Under the pieces are notes generated by a model. That model was not told the DNA's origin and made no database searches. It saw only the letters and a program-made list of their open reading frames with translations. Positions 38,550-48,535 of a stretch of DNA of 64,000 nucleotides are shown piece by piece; position 1 is the stretch's first letter; each line of letters starts with the position of its first letter. Position numbers and translations under genes: made by a program. The DNA comes from Bradyrhizobium campsiandrae (GTDB lineage: Bacteria > Pseudomonadota > Alphaproteobacteria > Rhizobiales > Xanthobacteraceae). The stretch is taken from contig NZ_JAANIH010000001.1 in the NCBI RefSeq assembly GCF_014529705.1, positions 124,001-188,000 on the forward strand. The letters are read 5' to 3'.

Positions 38550-39317
38550 TCAGCTCTTCACCAGCACCGGACCCGTGCCCTGCGGACGCTCGTTCTCCAT
38601 GAGGATGCCGAGACGTTTTGCAACTTCCGTGTAAGCCTCCAGCAGGCCGCCCAGGTCGCGACGGAAACGGTCCTTGTCGAGCTTCTCGTTCGACTTGATG
38701 TCCCACAGACGGCAAGAGTCCGGCGAGATCTCGTCGGCGACGATGATGCGCATCATCTCGTTCTCGAACAGGCGGCCGCACTCCATCTTGAAGTCGACGA
38801 GGCGGATGCCGATGCCGAGGAAAAGGCCGGTGAGGAAATCGTTGACGCGAATGGCGAGCGCCATGATGTCGTCGATCTCCTGGGGCGTGGCCCAGCCGAA
38901 CGCGGTGATGTGCTCTTCCGACACCATGGGGTCGTTGAGCTGGTCGTTCTTGTAGTAGAACTCGATGATCGACCGGGGCAGCTGCGTGCCCTCCTCGATG
39001 CCGAGGCGCTGCGACAGCGAGCCGGCGGCCACGTTCCGCACCACCACCTCAAGCGGCACGATCTCGACCTCGCGAATCAACTGCTCCCGCATGTTGAGGC
39101 GGCGGATGAAATGGGTCGGCACCCCGATGTCGTTGAGGTGCTGAAACAGGTACTCCGAGATCCGGTTGTTGAGGACACCCTTGCCCTCGATCACCTGATG
39201 CTTTTTGGCATTGAACGCGGTGGCGTCGTCCTTGAAGTGCTGGATCAGGGTACCGGGCTCCGGACCTTCATACAGAACCTTTGCCTTGCCTTCATAAATG
39301 CGACGCCGACGGCTCAT
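38550..39317 (-). CDS. purC: Phosphoribosylaminoimidazole-succinocarboxamide synthase
   Basis: 255-residue SAICAR synthetase that joins aspartate to CAIR with ATP. Motifs: [48 protein letters not shown] and [10 protein letters not shown]. The [10 protein letters not shown] start is the one usual in this group; an ATG ten codons earlier with a distant GGAG is possible. First gene of purC-purS, divergent from the DUF1476 gene. Confidence 0.97.
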   Translation of the reverse strand: MSRRRRIYEGKAKVLYEGPEPGTLIQHFKDDATAFNAKKHQVIEGKGVLNNRISEYLFQHLNDIGVPTHFIRRLNMREQLIREVEIVPLEVVVRNVAAGSLSQRLGIEEGTQLPRSIIEFYYKNDQLNDPMVSEEHITAFGWATPQEIDDIMALAIRVNDFLTGLFLGIGIRLVDFKMECGRLFENEMMRIIVADEISPDSCRLWDIKSNEKLDKDRFRRDLGGLLEAYTEVAKRLGILMENERPQGTGPVLVKS

Positions 39318-39636
39318 TGGGATGTACCGTGTTTTGTTGAAATCCATGTATTTGGTGTGCTCCGGTTACCAGGTTACGACCCACAGCGGAGCTGCCGTGA
39401 ACGGCTGGGAACCCGTCTATATCCAGAGGAAACAGACCGGGAACCAAGCCTTTAGGCAACCTATCCGATTGGCTGTCCCAGCACAATCGATCCGGCCAAT
39501 CCGACGCTGACTTATACCGCCTTGCCTGCGGCTTTACGGCTCGTTGTTTCGCCGATTCCTGCCCCCTATCTAGGCATGCGCCGGGCCCCTCGCAACGAGG
39601 GCCGCCGGGTCCAGTCAGCAGGGAATTGGAAAAGGC
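39318..39636. other. Divergent intergenic region purC / DUF1476
   Basis: 319 bases without a gene. It should hold the purC promoter on the minus strand and the DUF1476 promoter on the plus strand. I see no clear EcfG, sigma-54 or Fnr motif and no palindrome that stands out. Confidence 0.5.
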
Positions 39637-39960
39637 ATGAGCGAAATCAACAAGCGCGAGGAGGGCTTTGAAAAGAAGTTCGCCCTCGACGAGGAGCAGA
39701 AATTCAAGGCGGAGGCCCGCCGCAACCGGCTGCTCGGCCTGTGGGCGGCCGAAAAGCTCGGCATCACGGGCGAAGCCGCTGCCGCCTATGCCAAGGAGGT
39801 CGTCGCGGCCGATTTCGAGGAGGCCGGCGATGCCGACGTCCTGCGCAAGGTCATGGCCGATTTCGCCGCCAGGAACGTCGCGCTCACCGAGCAGGCGATT
39901 CGCGCCAAGATGAGCGAATTGCTGGCGGTTGCGACCGCGGAGGTGAAGGCGGGGAAGTGA
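39637..39960 (+). CDS. DUF1476 protein, zeta-type inhibitor of F1-ATPase
   Basis: 107 residues, all helical. It matches the alphaproteobacterial DUF1476/zeta-subunit family: FEKKFALDEEQKFKAEARRN, then LGLWAAEKLG and a C-terminal four-helix region. In Paracoccus the zeta subunit blocks ATP hydrolysis by F1. The N-terminal inhibitory segment is present here. It is alone, divergent from purC and followed by a palindromic repeat. Confidence 0.93.
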   Translation: MSEINKREEGFEKKFALDEEQKFKAEARRNRLLGLWAAEKLGITGEAAAAYAKEVVAADFEEAGDADVLRKVMADFAARNVALTEQAIRAKMSELLAVATAEVKAGK

Positions 39961-39967
39961 CAAGAAG

Positions 39968-40008
39968 TGTCATTCCGGGTCGCGCGCCAGCGCGGACCCG
40001 GAATGACA
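39968..40008. repeat. Short palindromic repeat (TGTCATTCCGGGTC type)
   Basis: TGTCATTCCGGGTC and its exact complement GACCCGGAATGACA, 14-bp arms, flank a 13-base centre. It lies between the DUF1476 stop and the convergent cynS stop and could act as a bidirectional terminator. Same family as the repeat at 5050-5140. Confidence 0.88.
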
Positions 40009-40018
40009 GAGGCCTGTC

Positions 40019-40507
40019 TCACCCCTCCTTGAAGCCGTATTCCGGCACGTTGCCGCTGGCGCCGTAATATTTGTAAGGCAGGAACTTACCTGACATGGTG
40101 ATCTTGACGCGATCGCCCTTCGGATTGGCGACGCGCTCGATTCCCATGTCGAAGTCGATCGCCGACATGATGCCGTCGCCGAACTCCTCCTCGATCAATG
40201 CCTTCCAGGCCGGGCCGTTCACCATCACCATCTCGTAGAAGCGGTAGATCAAGGGATCGGTCGGCGGCATCGGCGTGCCGGTGCCGCGCATCGGCACCTC
40301 GTTGAGCATGGCGGTCTCGGTCTTGGACAGGCCGAACAGCTCGCCGGCGTTCGCCGCCTGCGGCTTGGTCAGTTTCATCTGGCCCATGATCGCGCCGACG
40401 ATCAGCACCTCGGAATAGCCGCCGATCTTCTCGCAGATGTATTTCCAGCTCCAGCCCTTCTCGCGCTTGATGTCGAGCAGCTTCTCGGTGAGGTCTTCGC
40501 GTTTCAT
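40019..40507 (-). CDS. cynS: Cyanate hydratase (cyanase)
   Basis: 162-residue decameric enzyme that converts cyanate plus bicarbonate to ammonia and two CO2. The N-terminal helix-turn-helix-like domain (KREDLTEKLLDIKREKGWSW) is followed by the catalytic C-terminal domain with conserved Arg/Glu/Ser in LIYRFYEMVMVNGPAWKALI and FDMGIERVANPKGDRVKI. ATG has GGAG upstream. Last gene of the cyanate transport operon; a palindromic repeat separates it from the ATPase gene. Confidence 0.97.
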   Translation of the reverse strand: MKREDLTEKLLDIKREKGWSWKYICEKIGGYSEVLIVGAIMGQMKLTKPQAANAGELFGLSKTETAMLNEVPMRGTGTPMPPTDPLIYRFYEMVMVNGPAWKALIEEEFGDGIMSAIDFDMGIERVANPKGDRVKITMSGKFLPYKYYGASGNVPEYGFKEG

Positions 40508-40525
40508 GTCGGTCTCCTTGGTTGT

Positions 40526-40612
40526 CGTCATGCCCGGGCTTGTCCCGGGCATCCACGTTCTTGGTCGCACCTCAGGAAGACGTGGATGGCCGGGACAAGC
40601 CCGGCCATGACG
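40526..40612. repeat. Palindromic repeat between cynS and the ATPase gene
   Basis: CGTCATGCCCGGGCTTGTCC... pairs with its near-complement ending CCGGCCATGACG: arms of about 32 bp with few mismatches. It overlaps the last 41 bases of the ABC ATPase gene and supplies that protein's C terminus and stop. It is the common 'GTCATGGCCGGGCTTG' repeat of Bradyrhizobium. Confidence 0.88.
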
Positions 40613-41504
40613 CCTCTCTGGGCGACTCCGGCTTCGCATCAGATGCGATCGTGAGGCCGGGCTTGCCGATCTGCACGGTCGGCACGTTGCGCGGATCGTG
40701 ATCGGGCCGCTCGGCCACAAACGTCTTGCTGCGCGTCACCAGGAAATCGATGATGTGGTTGCGCAGCGCGTAATAAAGCGGATGGCGGTGCAGATCCGTG
40801 CGACCACGATCCTTCGGCAGCGGGTTCTCGACGACCTCCGCCAGCATTGCACCCGGGCCGTTGGTCATGAGGAAGATCTTGTCGGCGAGATAGATCGCCT
40901 CGTCGACGTCGTGGGTGATCATGAATGCGGTCTGCCCGGTCTGAAGGCAAATCCGACGCACCTCGTCCTGCAGCGTGCCGCGGGTCAGCGCATCGAGCGC
41001 CGAGAACGGCTCGTCCATCAGCATCATCTTCGGCGTGATCGACAGCGCCCGCGCGATGCCGACGCGCTGCTTCATGCCGCCTGACAGCTCCGAGGGACGC
41101 TTGTGCTCTGAGCCCGTCAACCCGACGAGATCGATGAAAGTCTGCGCATGCGCCTTCACCCTGGCGCGGTCCCAGCTCCGCCATTTCGAGCTCACGGCAT
41201 AGGCGACGTTGCCGAGCACGGTCCGCCACGGCAGCAGCGCGTGGCTCTGGAAGATCACGGCGCGGTCGAGGCTGGTGCCTGATATCGCCTGGCCGTCGAC
41301 GATGACGGCGCCCTCGCTCGGCGCATCGAGGCCGGCGAGGATGTTGAGCACCGTGGTCTTGCCGCAGCCGGAATGGCCGATCACGCAAGCGAACTCGCCG
41401 CGCGCCATCGACAGCCACAGATTTTCGAAGATCGTCGTCGTGGCCCCGCTCCTACCCGGATAGCGCTTCGCGATGCCCTCGATGGAGATGAATTTGTCGG
41501 TCAC
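40572..41504 (-). CDS. cynD: ABC transporter ATPase, nitrate/cyanate type
   Basis: 310 residues with Walker A in GHSGCGKTTVLN, signature ELSGGMKQRVGIARAL, Walker B MLMDEPFSALD and H-loop ITHDVDEAI. It belongs to the NrtD/CmpD/CynD/SsuB group. cynS in the same operon points to cyanate as substrate. The last dozen residues (SWPGLSRPSTSS) are translated from a palindromic repeat rather than family sequence. It starts 3 bases after the permease stop. Confidence 0.92.
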   Translation of the reverse strand: MTDKFISIEGIAKRYPGRSGATTTIFENLWLSMARGEFACVIGHSGCGKTTVLNILAGLDAPSEGAVIVDGQAISGTSLDRAVIFQSHALLPWRTVLGNVAYAVSSKWRSWDRARVKAHAQTFIDLVGLTGSEHKRPSELSGGMKQRVGIARALSITPKMMLMDEPFSALDALTRGTLQDEVRRICLQTGQTAFMITHDVDEAIYLADKIFLMTNGPGAMLAEVVENPLPKDRGRTDLHRHPLYYALRNHIIDFLVTRSKTFVAERPDHDPRNVPTVQIGKPGLTIASDAKPESPREASWPGLSRPSTSS

Positions 41505-41507
41505 GGC

Positions 41508-42347
41508 CTACTCCGGAAACGTGACCAGGCGCGAAAAGCGCGCGAGGATCTGATCGAGCAGCATGCCGACGATTCCGATCAATAGGATCGCGATGATCAC
41601 ATTGGTAATCGAGAGATTGTTCCACTCGTTCCAGACGAAGTAACCGATGCCGGTGCCGCCGACGAGCATTTCGGCGGCGACAATGACGAGCCAGGCAATG
41701 CCGATAGAGATGCGCATGCCGGTCAGGATGGTTGGCGCCGCCGCGGGGAGGATCACCGTGAAGGCGCGCCTGATCGTGCCGACCTCCAGCGTCCGCGCCA
41801 CGTTGATCCATTCCTTGCGCACGCTCGCGACACCGAACACGGTGTTGAGCAGCATCGGCCAGATCGAGCAGATGAAGATGACGAAGATCGCCGAGATCGA
41901 GGAATCCTTGATGGTGTAGAGCGCGAGCGGCATCCAGGCGAGCGGCGAGATCGGCTTCAGCACCTGGATGAACGGGTCGAGGGCCCGGCTCAGCAGCGGC
42001 GACATGCCGATCAGGAATCCGAGCGGAATGGCGACGAGCACGGCAAGAAGGTAGCCAGTGCCGACGCGTGCGATCGAATAAGCAAGCTGGATGCCGAGGC
42101 CCTTGTCGTTCGGCCCGTTGTCGTAGAACGGCCTCTTCAAATGCTCCCAGAGCTTGGCGCCGACATCGAGCGGCCCGGGCATCGCCGACTTTCCTTGCGT
42201 CGCCGTCAGGCCCATCAGCTTGGCGTATTCCGGGCTCATGGTGGCAACAGGCGCCGTCGAGCGCGTCGCGAGATGCCAGATGCCGAGGAACGCAGCGAGC
42301 AGCGCGATCGAGACGATCGCCGCGCGGAGACGGAGGGAGCTGTTCAT
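41508..42347 (-). CDS. cynB: ABC transporter permease, nitrate/cyanate type
   Basis: 279-residue inner-membrane permease with about six helices. The BPD_transp_1 coupling motif is in EWINVARTLEVGTIRRAFTV, close to the EAA loop. The family is NrtB/CynB/SsuC. A 129-base palindromic repeat lies between it and the binding-protein gene. The operon context (cynS) suggests cyanate uptake. Confidence 0.92.
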   Translation of the reverse strand: MNSSLRLRAAIVSIALLAAFLGIWHLATRSTAPVATMSPEYAKLMGLTATQGKSAMPGPLDVGAKLWEHLKRPFYDNGPNDKGLGIQLAYSIARVGTGYLLAVLVAIPLGFLIGMSPLLSRALDPFIQVLKPISPLAWMPLALYTIKDSSISAIFVIFICSIWPMLLNTVFGVASVRKEWINVARTLEVGTIRRAFTVILPAAAPTILTGMRISIGIAWLVIVAAEMLVGGTGIGYFVWNEWNNLSITNVIIAILLIGIVGMLLDQILARFSRLVTFPE

Positions 42348-42366
42348 CTTGCGAGATCCCTCCGCC

Positions 42367-42495
42367 CGTCGTCCCGGCGAAGGCCGGGACCCATACCGCG
42401 GAATCTATCGATCGGGTTCGGTACGAGTACCGAACGACGAGTCTTCGCCAAACCTCTCCCTGGGGTTATGGGTCCCGGCCTTCGCCGGGACGACG
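42367..42495. repeat. Palindromic repeat within the cyanate operon
   Basis: Outer arms CGTCGTCCCGGCGAAGGCC.../...TTCGCCGGGACGACG (about 27 bp) enclose an inner hairpin TTCGGTAC-GA-GTACCGAA. It sits between the binding-protein stop and the permease start. It may protect the upstream mRNA and favour high expression of the binding protein. Confidence 0.88.
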
Positions 42496-42516
42496 ATGAG
42501 GAGAGAGCGCGGCCCA

Positions 42517-43896
42517 TCACAACTGCTTCCTGATCTTGAAGCTGGCGGCGTAATCCTGGGGCTTTTCCGGGTCGAAATTCTTGCCCATCACCGCGAACGA
42601 TTTGTAGCTGCTTGTGGGCGGCGTGAGCCCCATCTCGGTCATCAGCTTCCTGGTGTCGGTCGCCAGATACACCTGCTCGGCGACCGCCTTGTAGTCGACA
42701 TCGCCCTTGATCTGGCCCCACCGCTTCATCTGCGTCAGCATCCACACCGCAAAGGACTGCCAGGGGAACGGATCGAAATCGACGCGCTTTGGGTCGGTCT
42801 TCACCCCGCCAAGACCGTCGGCATAGGTGCCGGTCAGCACCTGTTCCAGCACCGTCACCGGCGCATTGATGTAGTTGGCGGGCGCGATGGCTTCGGCGAT
42901 CTGCTTGCGGTTCTCGGCCTTCGACGCATAGGCGGTGGCATCGACGATCGCGCGCGTCAGTGCCGCAAAGCTGTTCGGCGCCGTCGTGATGAATTCGCGG
43001 CTGGCAGCAAAGCTGCAGCAGGGATGGCCGTCCCAGATCTCCTTCGACAGCAAATGCATGAAGCCGACACCGTCGTAGATCGCGCGCTGGCAGACGTTGT
43101 CGGGCGCGAGGAAGCCGTCGATGTTGTCGGCGCGGAGATTGGCGACCATCTCCGGCGGCGGCACCGAGCGCAGCTGCACGTCGGTGTCGGGGTCGAGCCC
43201 GTGCTCGGCGAGATAATAGCGCAGCAGGTAATTGTGCATGGAATAGTCGAAGGGGACGGCGAACTTCAGACCCTTCCAGTCCTTCGGATCGCGCTTGTCC
43301 TTGTGCTTGGTCGCGAGCACGATGCCCTGCCCGTTGATGTTCTCGATCGCGGGCACGGCGAAGGGAATCGCATTGGCGCCAAGGCCGAGCGAGATCGCGA
43401 TCGGCATCGGCGCCAGCATGTGGGCGGCGTCGTATTCCTTGTTGATGGTCTTGTCGCGAATCACGGCCCAGCCGGCGGTCTTGACCACCTCGACGTTGAG
43501 GCCGTGCTTCGAATAGAAGCCGAGCGGCGCCGCCATGATGATCGGGGTCGCGCAGGTGATCGGGATGAAGCCGACCTTGAGGTCTTTCTTCTCTGGCGTG
43601 CCGGTGTCGGCGAACACCTCGGTTGCTGATTTCAGCGGAAAGAATTGCGACAGCGCGGCCAGCGCCGTGGAGGCGCCGACCGATTTCAGGAAGGCGCGCC
43701 GCGCCACATCTTGGGGAAACATCGCGCGCATCACGGCAGACGCAACGACGCCCTCGTAGCGCTGCTCTTCGCTCTCGACCGGCTCGCAAGCCAGCGCTGT
43801 CGCCTGCGCGTGCTCTTGCTCGGAACGATGCTGGCCGCAGGCACAGCCGGCGCGAAGGTTGCGATCGGGATCAAACGGATTGTCGAAAATGGACAT
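42517..43896 (-). CDS. cynA: ABC transporter substrate-binding protein, CmpA/NrtA/CynA type
   Basis: 459 residues. Residues 66-71 (RRAFLK) followed by a hydrophobic stretch are a Tat-like signal, so the protein is probably exported folded or tethered. The mature part has family motifs [41 protein letters not shown] and [13 protein letters not shown]. The signal is preceded by an unusually long cytosolic extension of 65 residues with C18, C20 and C37. First gene of the cyn operon, with a sigma-54-type promoter upstream. Confidence 0.92.
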   Translation of the reverse strand: MSIFDNPFDPDRNLRAGCACGQHRSEQEHAQATALACEPVESEEQRYEGVVASAVMRAMFPQDVARRAFLKSVGASTALAALSQFFPLKSATEVFADTGTPEKKDLKVGFIPITCATPIIMAAPLGFYSKHGLNVEVVKTAGWAVIRDKTINKEYDAAHMLAPMPIAISLGLGANAIPFAVPAIENINGQGIVLATKHKDKRDPKDWKGLKFAVPFDYSMHNYLLRYYLAEHGLDPDTDVQLRSVPPPEMVANLRADNIDGFLAPDNVCQRAIYDGVGFMHLLSKEIWDGHPCCSFAASREFITTAPNSFAALTRAIVDATAYASKAENRKQIAEAIAPANYINAPVTVLEQVLTGTYADGLGGVKTDPKRVDFDPFPWQSFAVWMLTQMKRWGQIKGDVDYKAVAEQVYLATDTRKLMTEMGLTPPTSSYKSFAVMGKNFDPEKPQDYAASFKIRKQL

Positions 43897-43930
43897 CGGC
43901 CCTCCTGCGCGTCATTGCGAGCAGGAATTA

Positions 43931-43946
43931 CGCAAAGAGCATGCCA
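43931..43946 (-). promoter_or_regulatory. Sigma-54 promoter of the cyanate operon
   Basis: On the minus strand TGGCATG-CTCT-TTGCG, consensus TGGCACG-N4-TTGCW. The invariant GG (-24) and GC (-12) are separated by exactly 10 bases. Start of transcription is expected near 43920, about 24 bases before the cynA ATG, with AGGAGG in between. The gene on the other side encodes a sigma-54 activator. Confidence 0.7.
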
Positions 43947-44004
43947 TCCCCTTCCGAGCGCCCAATGCATTGAAGGCACAGCATTTTCGCCTGCGCTTGG
44001 CTAC

Positions 44005-44054
44005 TACGAAAACTCGTGATAAACGAAATTTCGTAGCCGAATTACGAGATCTCG
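44005..44054. promoter_or_regulatory. Palindromic candidate activator sites between cynA and the sigma-54 activator
   Basis: Three dyads share the ACGA/TCGT word: CTACGAAA-N17-TTTCGTAG (44005-44037), a perfect ACGAAATTTCGT (44024-44035) and a perfect CGAGATCTCG (44045-44054). They lie about 60-110 bases upstream of the sigma-54 -24 element, the usual distance for enhancer-binding proteins. The last one covers the ribosome site region of the activator gene itself. Confidence 0.5.
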
Positions 44055-44056
44055 CA

Positions 44057-45982
<1,926 letters not shown>

Positions 45983-46056
45983 ACGTGACCGGGCAAAGAC
46001 GAAAAAGAAGCGAGTTAGAGGAGCCTCCCACCTCTTTAATCTCCACGGTGACGGAA

Positions 46057-46115
46057 GTGGTGGGTTACGCCGTGCGAACCGCGCTTCGCGCAGTCGCAGG
46101 GCTAATCCACCCTAC
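46057..46115. repeat. Palindromic repeat (GTGGTGGGTTACGC type)
   Basis: GTGGTGGGTTACGC...GCTAATCCACCCTAC with GCGCTTCGCGC in the centre. It lies between the convergent activator and BTAD genes, overlapping the last 14 bases of the latter. It belongs to the common 'GGGTGGATTAGC/GGTGGGTTACGC' intergenic family of Bradyrhizobium. Confidence 0.75.
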
Positions 46116-47643
46116 GAACAAACTCTCCGATCGCGTCCAGCGCCGGCTGCTGGTCGCCTGCAAAAAACCAGTGATCGTCACCGTCGAGCTCGACGAACTG
46201 CGCCCCCTTGATCCGGTGCGCGAGATCGCGACCGGCCGCGATGCGCACGGCCTTGTCGCCGCGCCGGTGCAGCACCAGTGTCGGCGCCCTGATGTGCGGC
46301 AGCAACTGGCGCACATCGGCATCGCGAAATGCGTCCAGCACGGCCGAGATGCCGCCCGGACTGGACGCCGCGCGGAGCAGCCCGGCCCACCAGGCACGCG
46401 CCTGCGGATCGCTGGCAAGGCTCGGCGCGAAGGCTTCGATCCCGACCGGCCCGCCCCATTGCGTGACGAGATGCCTGCTCCAGGCCTCATACTGACTGAC
46501 GCGGAGCGCGTGCGGATAGTCCTCGGCCCAGCAGCCTTTGGCGAGCGCGCCGAACAGGATGAGCCCGGCGACGCGATGGGGATCATCGACCGCGAATTTG
46601 ATGCAAGCCGGCCCGCATTCCGAGGCGCCGAACAGCACGACGCGCCGGGCGTCCGCGGCCCGCAGCACGGTGCCGATATCTTCCGCGGTGACGTCGATGC
46701 CGGGCGCCGAGCCGACCCGATCGGACAGCCCGATGCCGCGGCGATCGAACACGATCAGGCGCCCGAGCTGCATCAATGACGCCAGGAACGTCCGGCTTGC
46801 AGGATGCTCCCAGGCACGTTCCACATGCGAGACGAAGCCGGGCATGACCAGGATGTCGAGCGGACCGCTGCCATGGGTCTGGTACGCCAGATGCACACCC
46901 GCGCCCTTCACATAGCGCGTCGTCGGAAGCGCCTGCATCGCGGCGGCAGGATTCATCAGCGCCTCGGTTTCGGCTTCGGGCGCGACGCCGAGCTCGTCGC
47001 GCAGCCGCTGCGTCAGCGCCGCGTGATGCCGTTCGGCCGCGCTGCGGTCGCCCGACAACAGCAGGCTGCGGATCAGATGCCGGCCATAGACTTCGCTGAA
47101 CGGATCGAGCTCGACCAGACGCCCGGCATAGGCGGTCGCGGCAGAATGATCGCCGGCGGCGTTCTTGTCCTGCACGAGACGTTCGAGTGCGTGCACGAGC
47201 CGTCCCCGCAATGCCTCGCGGCGAAAGAACGCCCACTCGTCGAATGCCGGCGAATCGTCCGGTGAGAAACCGGCAAGGAAATCCCCCCGGTAGATCTGGC
47301 ACGCCTCTTCGAACGCAGCGCGGTCGCAGGCGCTCTCGAACAGATGCGTGTCGATCGTCAGCGCGAGCGATGGAGACCAGCGCACGCTGGTGCGATCGGT
47401 CTCGAACACGGGCTCGCCGAGCGCGAGCTCGATGCGATGAAGCAGGCGCCGCAAGCGCGCCAGCCCGGTCTCCCGATCGGCCTCAGGCCACAGCCACGTG
47501 GCCATGACGTCCCGCGCGACCGCGCCCCTGGCTTCGGCGAGATAGACCAGCAGCGCGAGGCCCTTGCGCAGGGCCAGCCTGATCGGGCGGCCACCGGCAT
47601 GGACCTCCGGGAACCCGAACGCGCCAAGCAAGAAAGCCGTCAT
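46102..47643 (-). CDS. BTAD/SARP-like regulator fused to an alpha/beta hydrolase
   Basis: 513 residues. The N-terminal 90 residues form an OmpR-type winged helix (RPIRLALRKGLALLVYLA, TWLWPEADRETGLARLRRLL). A bacterial transcriptional activator domain (about 90-230) with TPR-like helices follows (GDFLAGFSPDDSPAFDEW). The C-terminal half (about 240-513) is an alpha/beta hydrolase: nucleophile elbow FGASECGP (Ser kept, final Gly of GxSxG replaced by Cys), Asp in HRRGDKAV and His in GDDHWFF. The hydrolase may act as a ligand sensor. It is divergent from the mddA-like operon, with a SARP-style direct repeat just upstream. Confidence 0.88.
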   Translation of the reverse strand: MTAFLLGAFGFPEVHAGGRPIRLALRKGLALLVYLAEARGAVARDVMATWLWPEADRETGLARLRRLLHRIELALGEPVFETDRTSVRWSPSLALTIDTHLFESACDRAAFEEACQIYRGDFLAGFSPDDSPAFDEWAFFRREALRGRLVHALERLVQDKNAAGDHSAATAYAGRLVELDPFSEVYGRHLIRSLLLSGDRSAAERHHAALTQRLRDELGVAPEAETEALMNPAAAMQALPTTRYVKGAGVHLAYQTHGSGPLDILVMPGFVSHVERAWEHPASRTFLASLMQLGRLIVFDRRGIGLSDRVGSAPGIDVTAEDIGTVLRAADARRVVLFGASECGPACIKFAVDDPHRVAGLILFGALAKGCWAEDYPHALRVSQYEAWSRHLVTQWGGPVGIEAFAPSLASDPQARAWWAGLLRAASSPGGISAVLDAFRDADVRQLLPHIRAPTLVLHRRGDKAVRIAAGRDLAHRIKGAQFVELDGDDHWFFAGDQQPALDAIGEFVRRVD

Positions 47644-47662
47644 GGAGTTCTCCCTCCGCCCG

Positions 47663-47680
47663 GGGGACGCACAGGGGACG
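47663..47680. promoter_or_regulatory. Direct heptamer repeat, candidate BTAD/SARP site
   Basis: GGGGACG-CACA-GGGGACG: two identical heptamers with a 4-base spacer, an 11-bp period. SARP regulators with OmpR-type winged helices bind heptamer direct repeats with this spacing. It lies 20 bases upstream of the BTAD gene and about 100 bases before the divergent mddA-like gene. Inference from spacing. Confidence 0.4.
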
Positions 47681-47779
47681 GTCGCGCGGTAGCCATCGGG
47701 CCAGATCGAGCCCCTTCGCAAGCGGGCGAATTAGGCTCCTGCATGCGGCACCACCGTGTCAGGCACAATAGGACAAAAC

Positions 47780-48535
47780 ATGGTCTCGCGCTTCCTGATC
47801 CTGCTCTACGCCCTCGTGAGCTACACCCTGTTCACGCTTTCATTTCTCTATGCGCTCGGTTTCGTCGGCAATTATGTCGTGCCGAAGTCGATCGACGTCG
47901 GCAACCCCGCAAATGCGAGCGAGGCCATTGTCGTCGATCTGCTGCTGATGAGCCTGTTTGCGATCCAGCACAGCGTGATGGCGCGCCCCGGCTTCAAGCG
48001 ATGGTCCGCCAGATTGCTTGCCCCGGCCTGCCAGCGCAGCACCTATGTGCTGCTCTCCAGCCTCGTCCTCCTGTTGCTGTTCTGGCAGTGGCGTCCGATC
48101 CCGACCGTGATCTGGCAGACCGACGGGCTCGTGGCCTGGCTGCTGATCTCAGTGCATTGGCTCGGCTGGCTGATCGCGTTCGCTTCGACCCACATGATCG
48201 ATCATTTCGATCTGTTCGGCCTGCGCCAGGCTGTCGCCGCGTGGCGCGGAGCCAAGATATCGGGTCAATCGTTCCGAACGCCCCTGCTCTACAAGATCGT
48301 ACGGCATCCGATCATGCTCGGCTTCCTGCTCGCGTTCTGGGCCACGCCCGAGATGACCTCCGGCCATCTCTTGTTCGCGCTCGCCAACACCGCCTACATC
48401 CTGGTCGCGCTGCAGTTCGAGGAACGGGATCTGATCGCCGAGTTCGGGGCGACCTACCAAAACTATCGCCGGCGCGTCCCCATGCTGTTGCCGCGCCTGT
48501 TCGGTCGTCGCCAGACGGAAAGCGCGCCGCGATGA
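47780..48535 (+). CDS. mddA: Methanethiol S-methyltransferase-like membrane protein (MddA/NnrU family)
   Basis: 251 residues with about five membrane helices. The NnrU/isoprenylcysteine methyltransferase-type C terminus carries YKIVRHPIMLGFLLAFW and QFEERDLIAEFGATYQNYRR, the SAM-binding RHP and EE motifs. The N terminus (SFLYALGFVGNYVVPKSID) and size fit MddA, which methylates methanethiol to dimethyl sulfide and is found in Bradyrhizobium. AGGA precedes the ATG. The stop overlaps the next start (ATGA). NnrU-type function is the alternative. Confidence 0.8.
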   Translation: MVSRFLILLYALVSYTLFTLSFLYALGFVGNYVVPKSIDVGNPANASEAIVVDLLLMSLFAIQHSVMARPGFKRWSARLLAPACQRSTYVLLSSLVLLLLFWQWRPIPTVIWQTDGLVAWLLISVHWLGWLIAFASTHMIDHFDLFGLRQAVAAWRGAKISGQSFRTPLLYKIVRHPIMLGFLLAFWATPEMTSGHLLFALANTAYILVALQFEERDLIAEFGATYQNYRRRVPMLLPRLFGRRQTESAPR

